Origin: Cupriavidus plantarum
Lineage (GTDB): Bacteria; Pseudomonadota; Gammaproteobacteria; Burkholderiales; Burkholderiaceae
DNA: 64,000 nt
Direction: 5' to 3'
Assembly: GCF_905397285.1 (NCBI RefSeq)
Contig: NZ_CAJPUX010000002.1
Location: forward strand, 372,001 to 436,000
The notes beneath the pieces are model-generated. The model worked only from the letters and a program-made list of their open reading frames with translations. It had not been told where the DNA came from and made no database searches. Below are positions 37,079 to 47,000 of this stretch, piece after piece. Each line of letters starts with the position of its first letter. The stretch's first letter is position 1. Made by a program: the position numbers and the translations under genes.

Positions 37079-38086
37079 ATGTCTGACGCTGGTGCCGCGC
37101 CGTTGCGGATTCTGATGTCCGAAGCCGCGCGCGCGCAGTACGCGGCATCGATCGATGCCGCGTTGGCGGGGCGCCCATGGGTGCCGGTACTGGCGCCGTC
37201 GGTCGAGGATGCCGCCGCCGTCGATGCCGATATCGCTTTCGTCTCGCGCGACGTCACGGGCCTATCCACCAAGCACGAGATCAAGCCCGCCACGGGCCGC
37301 TTCTATGCCGCGATGCTGGAGGCGCCCTCGCTGCGCTGGACGCATGTGCATTCCGCGGGCGCCGACCGCCCGGCATTCGTGCAGCTGCGCGAACGCGGCG
37401 TGATGGTGACGACGTCCTCCGGCGCGAATGCCGGCGTCGTCGCGCAAACCGCCCTGGCGGGCCTGCTGGCGCTCGCCCGCCATCTGCCGCTGCTGTACGA
37501 TGCGCAGCGCGAACGCCGCTGGGCGCCGCTCATGCGCTCCGGCATGCCGCGCGATCTGCAGGGGCAGACCGCCACGATCGTGGGATGGGGCCCCATCGGC
37601 CAGCAGATCGGCGCGGTGCTCCAGCTGTTCGGCATGAAGGTGATCGTCGTGCGGCAGCGCGCGACGCCTGCCGGTCCCGATTGCGAGACGGTGACGTTCG
37701 CGGGCTTCCGCGACGTGCTGCCGCGGACGGACTGGCTGATACTCGCGTGTCCGCTCACGCGTGACACACGCGGCCTCGTCGATGCGGCGGCGCTGCACGG
37801 CCTTGCGGAAGGGGCACGTCTCGTGAACGTGTCGCGCGGCGAGGTCGTCGATGAACCCGCGTTGATCGACGCCCTGCAATCGGGCCGGCTCGCCGGCGCG
37901 TATCTCGATGTGTTCGCGCATGAGCCACTGCCCGAGACGTCGCCGCTGTGGGCGCTGCCCAACGTCATCGCCACGCCTCACAGCGCGGGTTTCTCCGATG
38001 GCAACGCGGCCCGCGTGGTGGAGATCTTCCTCGACAATCTGCGCGCTTGGCACCGCGGCGAGCCGATGCGCAACGTGGTGACCTGA
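37079..38086 (+). CDS. D-2-hydroxyacid dehydrogenase
   Basis: 335-residue NAD(P)-dependent dehydrogenase, GhrA/GhrB-like. Nucleotide motif IVGWGPIGQQIGAVLQLFG, catalytic Arg in NVSRGEVVDE, Glu in FAHEPLPETSPLW and His in ATPHSAGF. The early region has HSAGADRPAF where family members bind substrate. It follows the Bug gene by 29 bp and is the last gene of the 27-38 kb island. It may reduce an oxo acid released by aldol cleavage. Confidence 0.9.
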   Translation: MSDAGAAPLRILMSEAARAQYAASIDAALAGRPWVPVLAPSVEDAAAVDADIAFVSRDVTGLSTKHEIKPATGRFYAAMLEAPSLRWTHVHSAGADRPAFVQLRERGVMVTTSSGANAGVVAQTALAGLLALARHLPLLYDAQRERRWAPLMRSGMPRDLQGQTATIVGWGPIGQQIGAVLQLFGMKVIVVRQRATPAGPDCETVTFAGFRDVLPRTDWLILACPLTRDTRGLVDAAALHGLAEGARLVNVSRGEVVDEPALIDALQSGRLAGAYLDVFAHEPLPETSPLWALPNVIATPHSAGFSDGNAARVVEIFLDNLRAWHRGEPMRNVVT

Positions 38087-38205
38087 TCCGTATCCCGGGC
38101 GGGCCTTGCAGAAAAGGCCTACAGCATTTGCGGAAAGCTGCGTATTCCACCGGAGCGCATGGACGTGCATGATGGGGGGGTCGATAGCTCGCCATTCATG
38201 CCGCC

Positions 38206-38628
38206 GTGCCCACCCCTTCAAACTACCCTGCCGCGCCACGCATTCTCGTGGCGGAAGACCATCCCGTCTGCGCGATGCTGCTGCAGCACGACCTCGCGTC
38301 GCTCGGCTCGTTCGACATCGCCGTCCATGGCTCCGGTGCCGACGCATGGGACGCGTGGCAGCAGGCGCCCGTGGCGCTGCTGATCACCGATCTCAACCTG
38401 CCGGGCATGGACGGTATCACGCTCGCGCGCGCGATTCGCGCGGCGGAGGGCGCCTCCGAGATCGATATGGACTGCGGCACGGCGCGCCGCACGCCGATCG
38501 TCGCGCTGTCCGCCTCGATGACCCCCACGCAGCGCGTGCATTGCCGCCAGGCCGGCATCGATGCGATGGCGATCAAGCCCATCGCCTACGAGGACCTCGC
38601 GGCGCTGCTCGTGAAGTACCTGCCCTGA
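38206..38628 (+). CDS. Stand-alone response-regulator receiver protein
   Basis: 140-residue single CheY-like receiver domain. It has the acidic pair Glu17/Asp18 (VAEDHP), phospho-acceptor Asp62 in LITDLNLPGMDG, the switch Ser in VALSAS, and the Lys in MAIKPI. This resembles receiver domains of BvgS/EvgS-type hybrid kinases, but no kinase or output domain is attached or adjacent. The start is GTG 38206 (an in-frame stop lies 21 bp upstream) with no clear ribosome site, so the start is tentative. It converges on the HD-domain gene with a 1-bp gap. Confidence 0.82.
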   Translation: MPTPSNYPAAPRILVAEDHPVCAMLLQHDLASLGSFDIAVHGSGADAWDAWQQAPVALLITDLNLPGMDGITLARAIRAAEGASEIDMDCGTARRTPIVALSASMTPTQRVHCRQAGIDAMAIKPIAYEDLAALLVKYLP

Positions 38629-38629
38629 C

Positions 38630-39271
38630 TCAACCCTTCCACGCCGAGTTGCGGATCACGCTGCAGAAGTTGCCGCGATGGAAGTGCGGCTCCTTGTCCG
38701 CGATGACGTCGGCCTTGACGTTGCCGAACGTCGTGTCGGGCTTGTGCCGGATGCCATCGTAGAACGCCTGCAGGATGTCCTCCTTGAAGTGTTCGGTGCG
38801 CGGATGCTGGTGCACGACGGCCTCGCGGTCCGCGTCGCTGAACTGGTCGTAGCGAATGCCGAGCACGTCCATCTCCACGCCCGTCGTCACCAGCGCCACC
38901 ACCGGATGCATGAACTCCGGGATGCCCGGCGTCGTGTGCAGCGCGATCGCGGTCCATACCGTGTCGATGTCGCGCTGGTCGATGCCGCGGCTGCGAAGGA
39001 AGGCGGCGGCCGCATTGGCGCCATCGACTTCGAAGCGCTTGTCTGCGCTGCCATGCTGCGGCGTGAGCCCCATGTCATGGAACATCGCGCCCGCGTAGAG
39101 CAGCTCCGCATCGAAATCGAGGCCCATCCGCTGGCCGTTGAGGGCGGCCCAGTAGTAGACGCGGCTCGAATGGTGGAACAGCAGCGGGGACTCCGTATCG
39201 CGGACCACTTCGGTGATCTCGCGGGCGAGCTTGCTGTCGGGGATGGCGATGCCGTTGACCGAGAATTGCAT
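38630..39271 (-). CDS. HD-domain protein
   Basis: 213-residue predicted metal-dependent hydrolase with an HD fold: His in LFHHSSRVYYWA, the HD pair in AGAMFHDMGLTP, a further His in IALHTTPGI and a distal Asp-containing helix (GVEMDVLG). It resembles cyanamide-hydratase-like and other small HD proteins; the substrate is unknown. The start ATG 39271 follows AAGGAGTCC. It is divergent from a GlxA-type regulator with a perfect palindrome between, which is good evidence that it is that regulator's target. Confidence 0.85.
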   Translation of the reverse strand: MQFSVNGIAIPDSKLAREITEVVRDTESPLLFHHSSRVYYWAALNGQRMGLDFDAELLYAGAMFHDMGLTPQHGSADKRFEVDGANAAAAFLRSRGIDQRDIDTVWTAIALHTTPGIPEFMHPVVALVTTGVEMDVLGIRYDQFSDADREAVVHQHPRTEHFKEDILQAFYDGIRHKPDTTFGNVKADVIADKEPHFHRGNFCSVIRNSAWKG

Positions 39272-39350
39272 GGCGGACTCCTTGTCGATGGGGTGTTGGT
39301 TGCCGTGTGGGCTTGAAACGAGTGTAGGAGTGGGCGTATGATGGCTGCAA

Positions 39351-39367
39351 TCGTCGTAGTACGACGA
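39351..39367. promoter_or_regulatory. 17-bp perfect palindrome between HD and glxA-type genes
   Basis: TCGTCGTA-G-TACGACGA has 8-bp arms around a single base. It is 80 bp from the HD gene start and 42 bp from the glxA-type start, placed to control both divergent promoters. Confidence 0.7.
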
Positions 39368-39408
39368 ATTAAGACATCCGCTCGAATGGCGGACGCTCGG
39401 GAGCAGAC

Positions 39409-40392
39409 ATGCCATCACGCACCATCGCCATCGTCGCCACGCAGGGCGTGCAACTGCTGGACGTATCGGGGCCGCTCGACGTGTTCGCCGAGGCCAACGC
39501 GCAATCGGGTACCGAGGCTTATCGGCTGCAGGTGATCGGCGTGCGGCGCGGCGCCATCGAGTCGTCGTCGCGCGTGCGCCTGTTGCCCGATCTCGTGATC
39601 GAGAACGATCCGCACGGTCGTGGCCTGCCGCGCGTGCATACGCTCCTCGTGGCTGGCGCCCCGCACATCGCGAGCGCGCCGCCGGATGCAATGCTCGGCG
39701 GCTGGCTCCGCAATGTGGTGCCGCACGTTCGGCGCTTCGGTTCGGTGTGCAGCGGCGCGTTTATCCTTGCGGAGGCGGGACTGTTGTCCGGCAAGCGCAT
39801 CACCACGCATTGGGCCGTGGCGGCGGAACTGGGTCAACGTCACCCGGACCTGACCATCGACGTCGATGCGATCCATGTGCGCGACGGCAAGCTGCGCACC
39901 GCGGCCGGTGTGACGGCGGGCCTCGACCTCGCGCTGTCACTGGTGGAAGAGGACCTCGGACGCGAGATCGCGATGCGTGTCGCGAGCCAGCTCGTCATGT
40001 ACTTCAAGCGGCCGGGCGGTCAGGCGCAGTTCAGCCGGCGCGCGGCACCCGCCGCGGAGAATCGCTCGGCGTTGCAGGAATTACAACGCTGGGTCGCCGC
40101 GCATCCGGCGGCAAAGCATGACGTGCCCGCGCTCGCCGCGCGCATTGGCGTGAGCGCGCGTCATCTGACGCGGCTGTTTCGGGAGGAGATCGGCATCACG
40201 CCGGCAAGCTGGGTGGAGGCCGCACGGGTATCGGCCGCGCGGCAATTGCTGGAGCAGGGCCATCTCGCACCCAAGCAGGTCGCCGCCGAGTGTGGCTTCT
40301 CCAGCGTGGATACGTTGCGCCGCGCGTTCTTGCGCGTGGTCGGCGTGACGCCGGCCGACTATCGCAAGCGCCATGCCGTCGGCGACGTGTAA
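39409..40392 (+). CDS. GlxA-family regulator (DJ-1/PfpI plus AraC HTH)
   Basis: 327-residue regulator. Residues 1-190 form a class I glutamine amidotransferase-like DJ-1/PfpI domain with the nucleophile-position Cys114 in SVCSGAFILAEAGLLSG. Residues 220-320 form an AraC double HTH (VPALAARIGVSARHLTRLFR, then APKQVAAECGFSSVDTLRRA). Such proteins respond to small metabolites and activate a nearby gene, here probably the HD-domain gene across the palindrome. Confidence 0.92.
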   Translation: MPSRTIAIVATQGVQLLDVSGPLDVFAEANAQSGTEAYRLQVIGVRRGAIESSSRVRLLPDLVIENDPHGRGLPRVHTLLVAGAPHIASAPPDAMLGGWLRNVVPHVRRFGSVCSGAFILAEAGLLSGKRITTHWAVAAELGQRHPDLTIDVDAIHVRDGKLRTAAGVTAGLDLALSLVEEDLGREIAMRVASQLVMYFKRPGGQAQFSRRAAPAAENRSALQELQRWVAAHPAAKHDVPALAARIGVSARHLTRLFREEIGITPASWVEAARVSAARQLLEQGHLAPKQVAAECGFSSVDTLRRAFLRVVGVTPADYRKRHAVGDV

Positions 40393-40410
40393 AAACGCTC
40401 AGACTAACAA

Positions 40411-41109
40411 TCAGGCCGCGTCGCTCGCGTTGTTCGCGTTGGCGGCGCCCGCGGCGCCCGCGGCGCTGGCGGCCGCGCTTGCGTTGGCTTCGCGGCGGCG
40501 ATAGGCTGCGACCTTGTGGCGGTTGCCGCAAAGCGCCATGCTGCACCAGCGGCGGCGATGCGCGCGCGTACGGTCGTAGAACCACATCGTGCACGTCTCG
40601 CTCTCGCACTGCCGGATCAGCGTGAAGTCGCCGTTGGCGAGCAGGTCCGCGGCGGACAGCGCGAGCGGTACGAGGCACTGCATCGGCGTATCCGTCGGGT
40701 AGACGCGCGCGAGACGAATCTTGCCGCCTTCAGCCGCCGTCAGCAGGGTGCGGCACGCGTCGGCCCCGAGGTACTCGTTGAGCAGCGTCACGTCGACCGT
40801 ATCGCCGCGCTTGCGCTGGCTCACGGCCGAGCGTAGCGACTCGCGCAATGCGACGGCCGCGTCGAGCATGCCCTGCGGACGCCGCGCGGGCAATTCGCCG
40901 TTCGGCAGCAGCGAGACGCGCTCGAGCCATTGCCACACGTCCTCGTCGCTCTGCCAGCGATCGAGCGGCGCGTCGAGCAGTGCGCGCTCGAGCGTGTTCA
41001 GCAGATCCAGGGCAGGGTGGTCGGCGAGGAGCCGGGGCACATCGGAAGGGTTGTTGCCGGACGTTGCGGTGTTGGACGAAGCCGTTGAGGAAGTGGAGGC
41101 GGACGACAT
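40411..41109 (-). CDS. CGNR zinc-finger (ABATE-domain) transcriptional regulator
   Basis: 232-residue putative stress-induced regulator. An N-terminal ABATE domain (HPALDLLNTLE onward, about 30-150) is followed by a CGNR zinc finger (CESETCTMWFYD, then RRRWCSMALCGNRHK; Cys-X4-Cys and Cys-X4-Cys). The C-terminus is an Ala/Asn-rich tail. The N-terminus is Ser/Thr-rich, so the true start could be inside the first 20 codons. The target is unknown. Confidence 0.88.
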   Translation of the reverse strand: MSSASTSSTASSNTATSGNNPSDVPRLLADHPALDLLNTLERALLDAPLDRWQSDEDVWQWLERVSLLPNGELPARRPQGMLDAAVALRESLRSAVSQRKRGDTVDVTLLNEYLGADACRTLLTAAEGGKIRLARVYPTDTPMQCLVPLALSAADLLANGDFTLIRQCESETCTMWFYDRTRAHRRRWCSMALCGNRHKVAAYRRREANASAAASAAGAAGAANANNASDAA

Positions 41110-41199
41110 CGATGGAGCTCCTGCAGGTTCGCGTGAACAGCGTTTGAATGTAATGCAAAACGCTTGCGCCGACAGGTCCTTTCGATAAAAACCGTGCGG

Positions 41200-42798
41200 T
41201 TATTGAGCATGTGCCATGGCGGACGACGATGCGTCCGATGCCTGCCAGCCACCGCCGAGCGACTTCATGAGCAACACGTTCGCGGTCCACGCGCGCCGGC
41301 GTACACCTTCAAGTGCGCGCGCATCGGCAAGCGCATTGGCCTGCAACACGCTGACATCGAGATACGAGACCGCGCCCTGCTTGTAGCGATCGAGCCCCGC
41401 CTGCAGCGCCACCGCGGAAGCCTCTGCTGCGATGCGATCGTTCTCCGTGGCGTCGCGCAGCGCCTGTACGGACGCATAGCCGTCTTCCACTTCCTGCATC
41501 GCGCGCAGCACGGTCTGCCGGTAATCCGCCGCACTGGCGTCGAAGCGCGCGCGCGCGCTGTCTTCACCGGCCTGGCGCCGTCCGCCGTCGAACAGCGTGC
41601 CCGCCAGCGCGGGCCCCACGGCCCAGAAGCGGCTCGGCGCGCTGAGCCATCCAGCAAGGCCCGAACTCTCGAAACCAAGCCCGAGGTTCAGCATCAGGTC
41701 CGGGAAGAACGCGGCGCGCGCCACGCCGATGTCCGCGTTGGCCGCAGCGACGCGGCGCTCGGCGGCCGCGATGTCGGGGCGGCGCTCGAGCAGTTGGGAA
41801 GGCACCGCGCGCGGGGCGGCCGGCATATGCGCGACGTCCGCGTAGAGATCGTCGCCCTTGCAATTCTTACCCGTGAAAGCAAGCGTTGACGCGAACGTCG
41901 GCATGTCGCCAGAAATTTTTGCATCGGGACGCGCGGGCAGGGAGAAGGTGCTTGCGGACTCCCCGAGCAGCGTGGCGAGGGCATGCTCGATCTGCGTGCG
42001 CGACAACTGTACGTCCGCGAGCTGCGCGCGCGTGGAGGCCAGCTGCGCGCGGGACTGCGCGACATCCCCTTCGATGGCGATGCCATTGCGATATCGGTTG
42101 GCCACGAGGTCGAGCACCGCCTGGTAGGTATCGATCGTGCGCGTCAGCAGCCCGGCCTCCCGGTCTAGCGACCGGATGGCGAGGTAGTCGATGGCGATGT
42201 CCGCCTGCACGCCGAGCCGGACCGCCGCCACATCGTCGGCGCTTGCGTCCACGCGCGCCTGCGCGGCATCGACCTCGTTGCGGATGCGGCCGAACAGGTC
42301 CGGTTCCCACGACGCGGTGATGCCGAGCGCGTGGTCGGGCACGGTGTGACCGGCGAGCGAGTGGCCGCGTACGTTCGCCGACAGGTGATTGCTCGTCACG
42401 CTGGCGCCCCCTGCTATCGTCGGGTAGAACTGAGAGCGCGCCGCGCTGACTTGTGTGCGCGCGTCCTGCAGCAGGGCAACGGCCTTGATGACGGTCTGGC
42501 TCGAGACGTCCACGCGCGACTCGAGCGCGTCGAGGTCGCGGTCTCCATACGCGCGCCACCATTCGGGCGCGATGTTGGCCGGGCCGCCCGGATTGGCGGG
42601 CGTGGCCCCGGCGGCCTGGTAGTCGCCCCTTGCTCCGGCGTAAGAGTCTCGATAGGCGGCCGGCAGCGTCATGGCGGGGCGCTGATAGACCGGCGCGGTC
42701 GAGCAACCCGCGACGAGCACCGCCGTCGCAACGAGTGTTATCACACCGGCAGCCAGCGATGCGTTGCGCCGTGCATGCGGAAACGATGGCGTGCGCAT
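41200..42798 (-). CDS. RND efflux outer-membrane lipoprotein (OprM/NodT family)
   Basis: Outer-membrane channel of the TolC-like group, 532 residues. Lipobox VAGC (Cys32) and the YQRPAMTLPAAYRDS anchor region are followed by two OEP repeats. LLERRPDIAAAERRVAAANA and VGPALAGTLFDGGRRQA are hallmark segments. Its start is 1 bp past the stop of the membrane-fusion gene, so it is the third gene of the efflux operon. The large frame continuing upstream is the shadow of the fusion-protein gene. Confidence 0.92.
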   Translation of the reverse strand: MRTPSFPHARRNASLAAGVITLVATAVLVAGCSTAPVYQRPAMTLPAAYRDSYAGARGDYQAAGATPANPGGPANIAPEWWRAYGDRDLDALESRVDVSSQTVIKAVALLQDARTQVSAARSQFYPTIAGGASVTSNHLSANVRGHSLAGHTVPDHALGITASWEPDLFGRIRNEVDAAQARVDASADDVAAVRLGVQADIAIDYLAIRSLDREAGLLTRTIDTYQAVLDLVANRYRNGIAIEGDVAQSRAQLASTRAQLADVQLSRTQIEHALATLLGESASTFSLPARPDAKISGDMPTFASTLAFTGKNCKGDDLYADVAHMPAAPRAVPSQLLERRPDIAAAERRVAAANADIGVARAAFFPDLMLNLGLGFESSGLAGWLSAPSRFWAVGPALAGTLFDGGRRQAGEDSARARFDASAADYRQTVLRAMQEVEDGYASVQALRDATENDRIAAEASAVALQAGLDRYKQGAVSYLDVSVLQANALADARALEGVRRRAWTANVLLMKSLGGGWQASDASSSAMAHAQ

Positions 42799-42799
42799 G

Positions 42800-44017
42800 T
42801 CAGGCTCCCCGCGTGCCATCGGCCGCCACGCGCACCGTTGTCCCTTCGACCACCGCATCGCCCGGATTGAGCACGACGCGTTCGTCGCCTTGCAGGCCGC
42901 TGCGGATCTCGATATGCGAACCGAAGTCGCGGCCAAGCGCCACCGGCACGAGCCGGAGCTTCGACGCCGCATCGACCACCGCGACGAAGGTGCCGCGCGG
43001 GAGGAACACAAGCGTACTCGCGGGAAGGTCGAACCCCGGCTGCGGCGCCTGCAGCGACAGATGCGCTTCCGCATACGCGCCGGGCAAGATGCTGCCGTTC
43101 TGGCCGTCGGCATCGAGCTCCACCCGCAGCGTGCGCGTGACGGGGTCGATGGCCCCCGCATTGCGCGCGACCGTGGCGGGGAACTTGCGGCCCGGCCATT
43201 GCGGCAGCGTGAGCCACGCCTCGGTCTTGCCGTCGAGCAGCGCGCTGTCGCCCTGCGGCACTTGCACATAGGCGCGCACCCGGGTGCCTTGCGAGAGATG
43301 GAACAGTTCGGCACCATGTCCCTGCCCCTGCGTCAGGTTCTGGCTCGTGCTCGACGTCGTGTTGTTGCTGCTGCCGGCGTCGACCAGCGCGCCGATATCG
43401 ATGTTGCGGGCGGTGATCGTGCCATCGAACGGGGCGCGCACGTGCGTGTAGTCGAGCAGTTGCGTCAGCCGCGAAACGTTGGCATTGGCGGCCGCGAGCA
43501 ACGCGCGCGTCGCTTCCATCTCGGCGGTTTTCTGGTCCGCGTCCTGCTGCGCGACCGAATGCGCGGCCAGCATGTCGCGCCAGCGCGTGGCGGTTTGCTG
43601 CGCGATGGCAAAGTTGGCCGCGGCGGTCGCGACGTCGGCGCGCGCTTGCCGCAACTGGTCCGCGATCTCCGGGGCGTCGATGTCGGCCAGCAGCTGGCCG
43701 GCTTTCACCGGCGTCCCGATGTCCACGTACCAGCGGCGCAGGTAGCCGCTGACGCGCGCGCGCACGGCGGCGTCTTCGTAGGCCTGCACGTCGGCGGGCA
43801 GCGTGAGGTCCGTGGTGGCGGGCGCGTGGCGCGGCTGGACCACGGCGACGACGGGCGCCGCATTGCTGGCGGTACGCGCGTCCAGGGCGGCCGTGGCGTG
43901 CAGACGAGGGACGATGCCGGTGGCCAGCGCCGCGGCCACGACCGATGCCGCGACGACGGTCGCGAGCACGATGGTCTTGCGGCGATGCTGCGTGGAAGGG
44001 GTAACGGGCGCGTTCAT
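42800..44017 (-). CDS. RND efflux periplasmic adaptor (membrane fusion protein)
   Basis: 405-residue HlyD/AcrA-like adaptor. One N-terminal membrane helix (about 15-36) precedes a lipoyl half-motif, VRARVSGYLRRWYVDIGTPV. A helical hairpin (about 110-175) comes next, and the second lipoyl half is VRAPFDGTITARNIDIGALV. Beta-barrel and membrane-proximal domains complete it. An Asn/Ser/Thr-rich insertion (SSNNTTSSTSQ) follows the second half. ATG 44017 overlaps the stop of the RND pump gene by 4 bp. Confidence 0.92.
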   Translation of the reverse strand: MNAPVTPSTQHRRKTIVLATVVAASVVAAALATGIVPRLHATAALDARTASNAAPVVAVVQPRHAPATTDLTLPADVQAYEDAAVRARVSGYLRRWYVDIGTPVKAGQLLADIDAPEIADQLRQARADVATAAANFAIAQQTATRWRDMLAAHSVAQQDADQKTAEMEATRALLAAANANVSRLTQLLDYTHVRAPFDGTITARNIDIGALVDAGSSNNTTSSTSQNLTQGQGHGAELFHLSQGTRVRAYVQVPQGDSALLDGKTEAWLTLPQWPGRKFPATVARNAGAIDPVTRTLRVELDADGQNGSILPGAYAEAHLSLQAPQPGFDLPASTLVFLPRGTFVAVVDAASKLRLVPVALGRDFGSHIEIRSGLQGDERVVLNPGDAVVEGTTVRVAADGTRGA

Positions 44018-47000
44018 GCGAGGCCTTTCTGGGAAGCTGCGGGAAGAAGGGAGGAAGTGCCCTTGCCGCGCACGCCATGCAGCAGCGCGAACAGCACGGG
44101 AACGAGAACCAGCGTGGCGATGGTGCCGCAGGCCAGGCCGCCGATGACGGCGCGGCCGAGCGGTGCGTTCTGCGCGCCGGCGCCGCCTGAGCCGAGCGCC
44201 ATCGGGATCATGCCGAACAGCATGGCGAGCGCGGTCATGACCACGGGGCGGAAGCGCGCCGCGCCGGCTTCGAGCGCGGCCTGCAAGGGCGCGGCGCCCT
44301 CCGCCAGCAACTCGCGCGCGCGGCTCACCACGAGAATACTGTTCGCGGTCGCGATGCCGATACACATGATCGCGCCCGTCAGCGCCGGCACGCTGATCGT
44401 CGTGCCCGTCACGAACAGCATCCACGCCATGCCCGACATCGCGACGGGCAGGCCGCCAACGATCGCGACGGGATCGCGCCACGACTGGAAGTTGACGACC
44501 ATCAGCAGGTACACGAGGACGATGGCGCCAGCGAGGCCGGTGATCAGGCCGAAGAACGACTGCTGCATCGTGCTGACCTGGCCGCGTACGACGATGCTCG
44601 ACCCCGGCGGCAGGTCCTTGCGGATCTGCGCGACCATGCGGTCGATCTCTCGTGCCACGCTGCCGAGGTCGCGGCCGCGCACGGCGCCGAAGATGTCGAG
44701 CACGGGCTGCACGTTGTAGTGCGAGACGACGCCTTCTTCGTTCGTGCGGGAGATATGGCCGAACAGTCCGATCTCCGCGGCGCCGCCGTTGCGCCCGGTA
44801 TTCGGGCCAAGGTTGACGGGGATGTTGGCCAGCGTCTGCAGGGAGCCCATCGCATATTGCGGCACCGAGACGACGAGCGGGTAGCTCACGCCGTTCGCGG
44901 GATTGAGCCAGAAGTTCGGCGTCGTCTGGCTGCTGCCGGAGAGCGCGATCAGCAGGTTCTGCGCGACCTCGCGCTGCGTCAGGCCTGCCTGCAGCGCGCG
45001 CGTGCGATCGACGTCGACGGTGAGCGCGGGCTGGTCGGCCGGCTGCTGGATGTGCACGTCCGCAAGGCCGGGGACCTGCGTCATCATCGTCGCCAGCCGC
45101 TGCGCGACCACACGGTTGCCGGCCAGGTTGTTGCCGACGATCTGGACGTCGATGGGCGAGGGCAGACCGAAGTTGAGGATCTGGCTCACGATGTCGGCCG
45201 GCAGGAAGGAGAAGCTCACGCCCGGGAACGCTTTCGGCAGCGCCGCGGCAAGCCGCTCGACATCGGGCGCGGTAGCGCCGCTGCCTGGCTTCAGGGTAAC
45301 GAGGATTTCCGCGTCGCCGGTGCCGATGGGCAGCGTCGAATCGTAGGTCAGATTGATGCCGCTCACGGGCAGGCCGATGTTGTCCACGATGCCGGCGACG
45401 CGGTCCGCGCCGACCACGCCGCGGATCTTCGTCTCCACGAGGTCCGCGATGCGCGCGGTCTCCTCGATGCGCGTGCCCGTGCGGGCGCGCATATGGATGC
45501 GGATCTCTCCGCTGTCCACGGCAGGGAAGAAGTCCTGTCCGAGGAATGGAATCAGTGTCAGCGATGCGGCGCAGGCGAGCGCGAAGCCGAGGACTGCCCG
45601 CTTTGGCGCGGCCAGCGCGCGCGCGAGCACGGCCGAGTACCGCGCGCGAATGGCCTCGAAACCGTGCTCGAAGCGCTGGTGCCATGCCGAGGGCGCGCGC
45701 GTCTCGCCGTCCTTGACCTCGCCGCGCAGGATGTAATGCGCAAGCGTGGGCAGCAGCGTGCGGGAGAGGAAGTACGACGCCATCATCGCGAAGACGACCG
45801 ACTCCGCCAGCGGCACGAACAGATACCGGGCGACGCCGGAGAGCAGGAACATCGGCAGGAACACGATGCAGATGCACAGCGTGGAGACCAGCGTCGGCAG
45901 CGCGATCTGGGCCGAGCCGTCCAGGATGGCCTGTTCGAGCGGCTTGCCGGCCTCGCGATGGTGCGTGATGTTCTCGATCGCGACGGTCGCGTCGTCGACA
46001 AGGACACCCACTGCCAGGGCCAGCCCGCCCAGCGTCATGATGTTCAGCGTCTGGCCCAGCGCGGACAGCGCGATCAGCGCCGCGAGCACCGACAGCGGAA
46101 TGGTGATGGCGATGATGAGCGTCGAGCGCCAGCTGCCAAGGAACAGCAGGATCATCGTCGCCGTGAGGCAGGCTGCCACCAGCGCTTCGTGCAGCACGCC
46201 GTGGATCGCCGCCCTGACGAACACCGACTGGTCGGAGATCGGCTGTACCTCCAGGGCCTTGGGCAGGCCGGCCGTGATATGGGGCAGCAGCGCCTTGATC
46301 TGCGCGATGATCGTCAGCGTGGACGCGTCGCCGCTCTTCTCGACTTCCAGCAGGGCCGCGCGCTTGCCATCGCGGCGCACGACGTTGGTCTGCGGCGCGT
46401 AGCCGTCGCGGACATGGGCGACGTCGCGCACGTAGATCATCGCGCCATCGGCGCCCGCGCGCACGGGCAGGTCGTTGAGCGCATCGACGGTCGCGGTGCT
46501 GCCGTTGAGATCGACGCGGTATTCGAGCGCGCCGATCTTCGCGGTGCCGCCCGGCAGGATCAGGCTCTGCGCATTGATGGCGTTGACGACATCGAGCGGA
46601 GACAGGCCGCGCGACTGCAGCGCCTGGCTGTCGATATCGACCATCACCTGCCTGACCTTGCCGCCGTAAGGCAGCGGGATGGCCGCGCCCTGCACGGTGG
46701 AAAGCTGCGTGCGGATGAAGTTGTTGCCGAGGTCGTACAGCGTCTGTTCGGGCAGCGTCTTGCTGCCGAGCGCGAGCCGGAGGATGGGCACGGTGGACGC
46801 GCTGTAGCTGAGCACGAGCGGCGGGGTGGTGCCCGGCGGCAGCAGCCGCAGGATGGACTGAGCGCCGGCCGATGCCTGCGCGATCGCGCGGGTCACGTCG
46901 GCGCCCGGGTGGAAGAACACCTTGACCACGGCCACGCCGGCCACGGTCTGCGACTCGATGTGCTCGATGTTGTCAACGTCGGTCGTCAGCGAGCGTTCGT

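Noticed and set aside
42764..44719. Long plus-strand frame of 651 codons opposite the efflux genes
   Set aside because: It is antisense to two well-supported genes, is Arg/His/Gly-rich without domains, and is the typical shadow frame of GC-rich DNA.
44018..45877. N-terminal extension of the membrane-fusion protein frame
   Set aside because: Shadow of the RND gene; ATG 44017 overlaps the pump stop in the usual ATGA arrangement.
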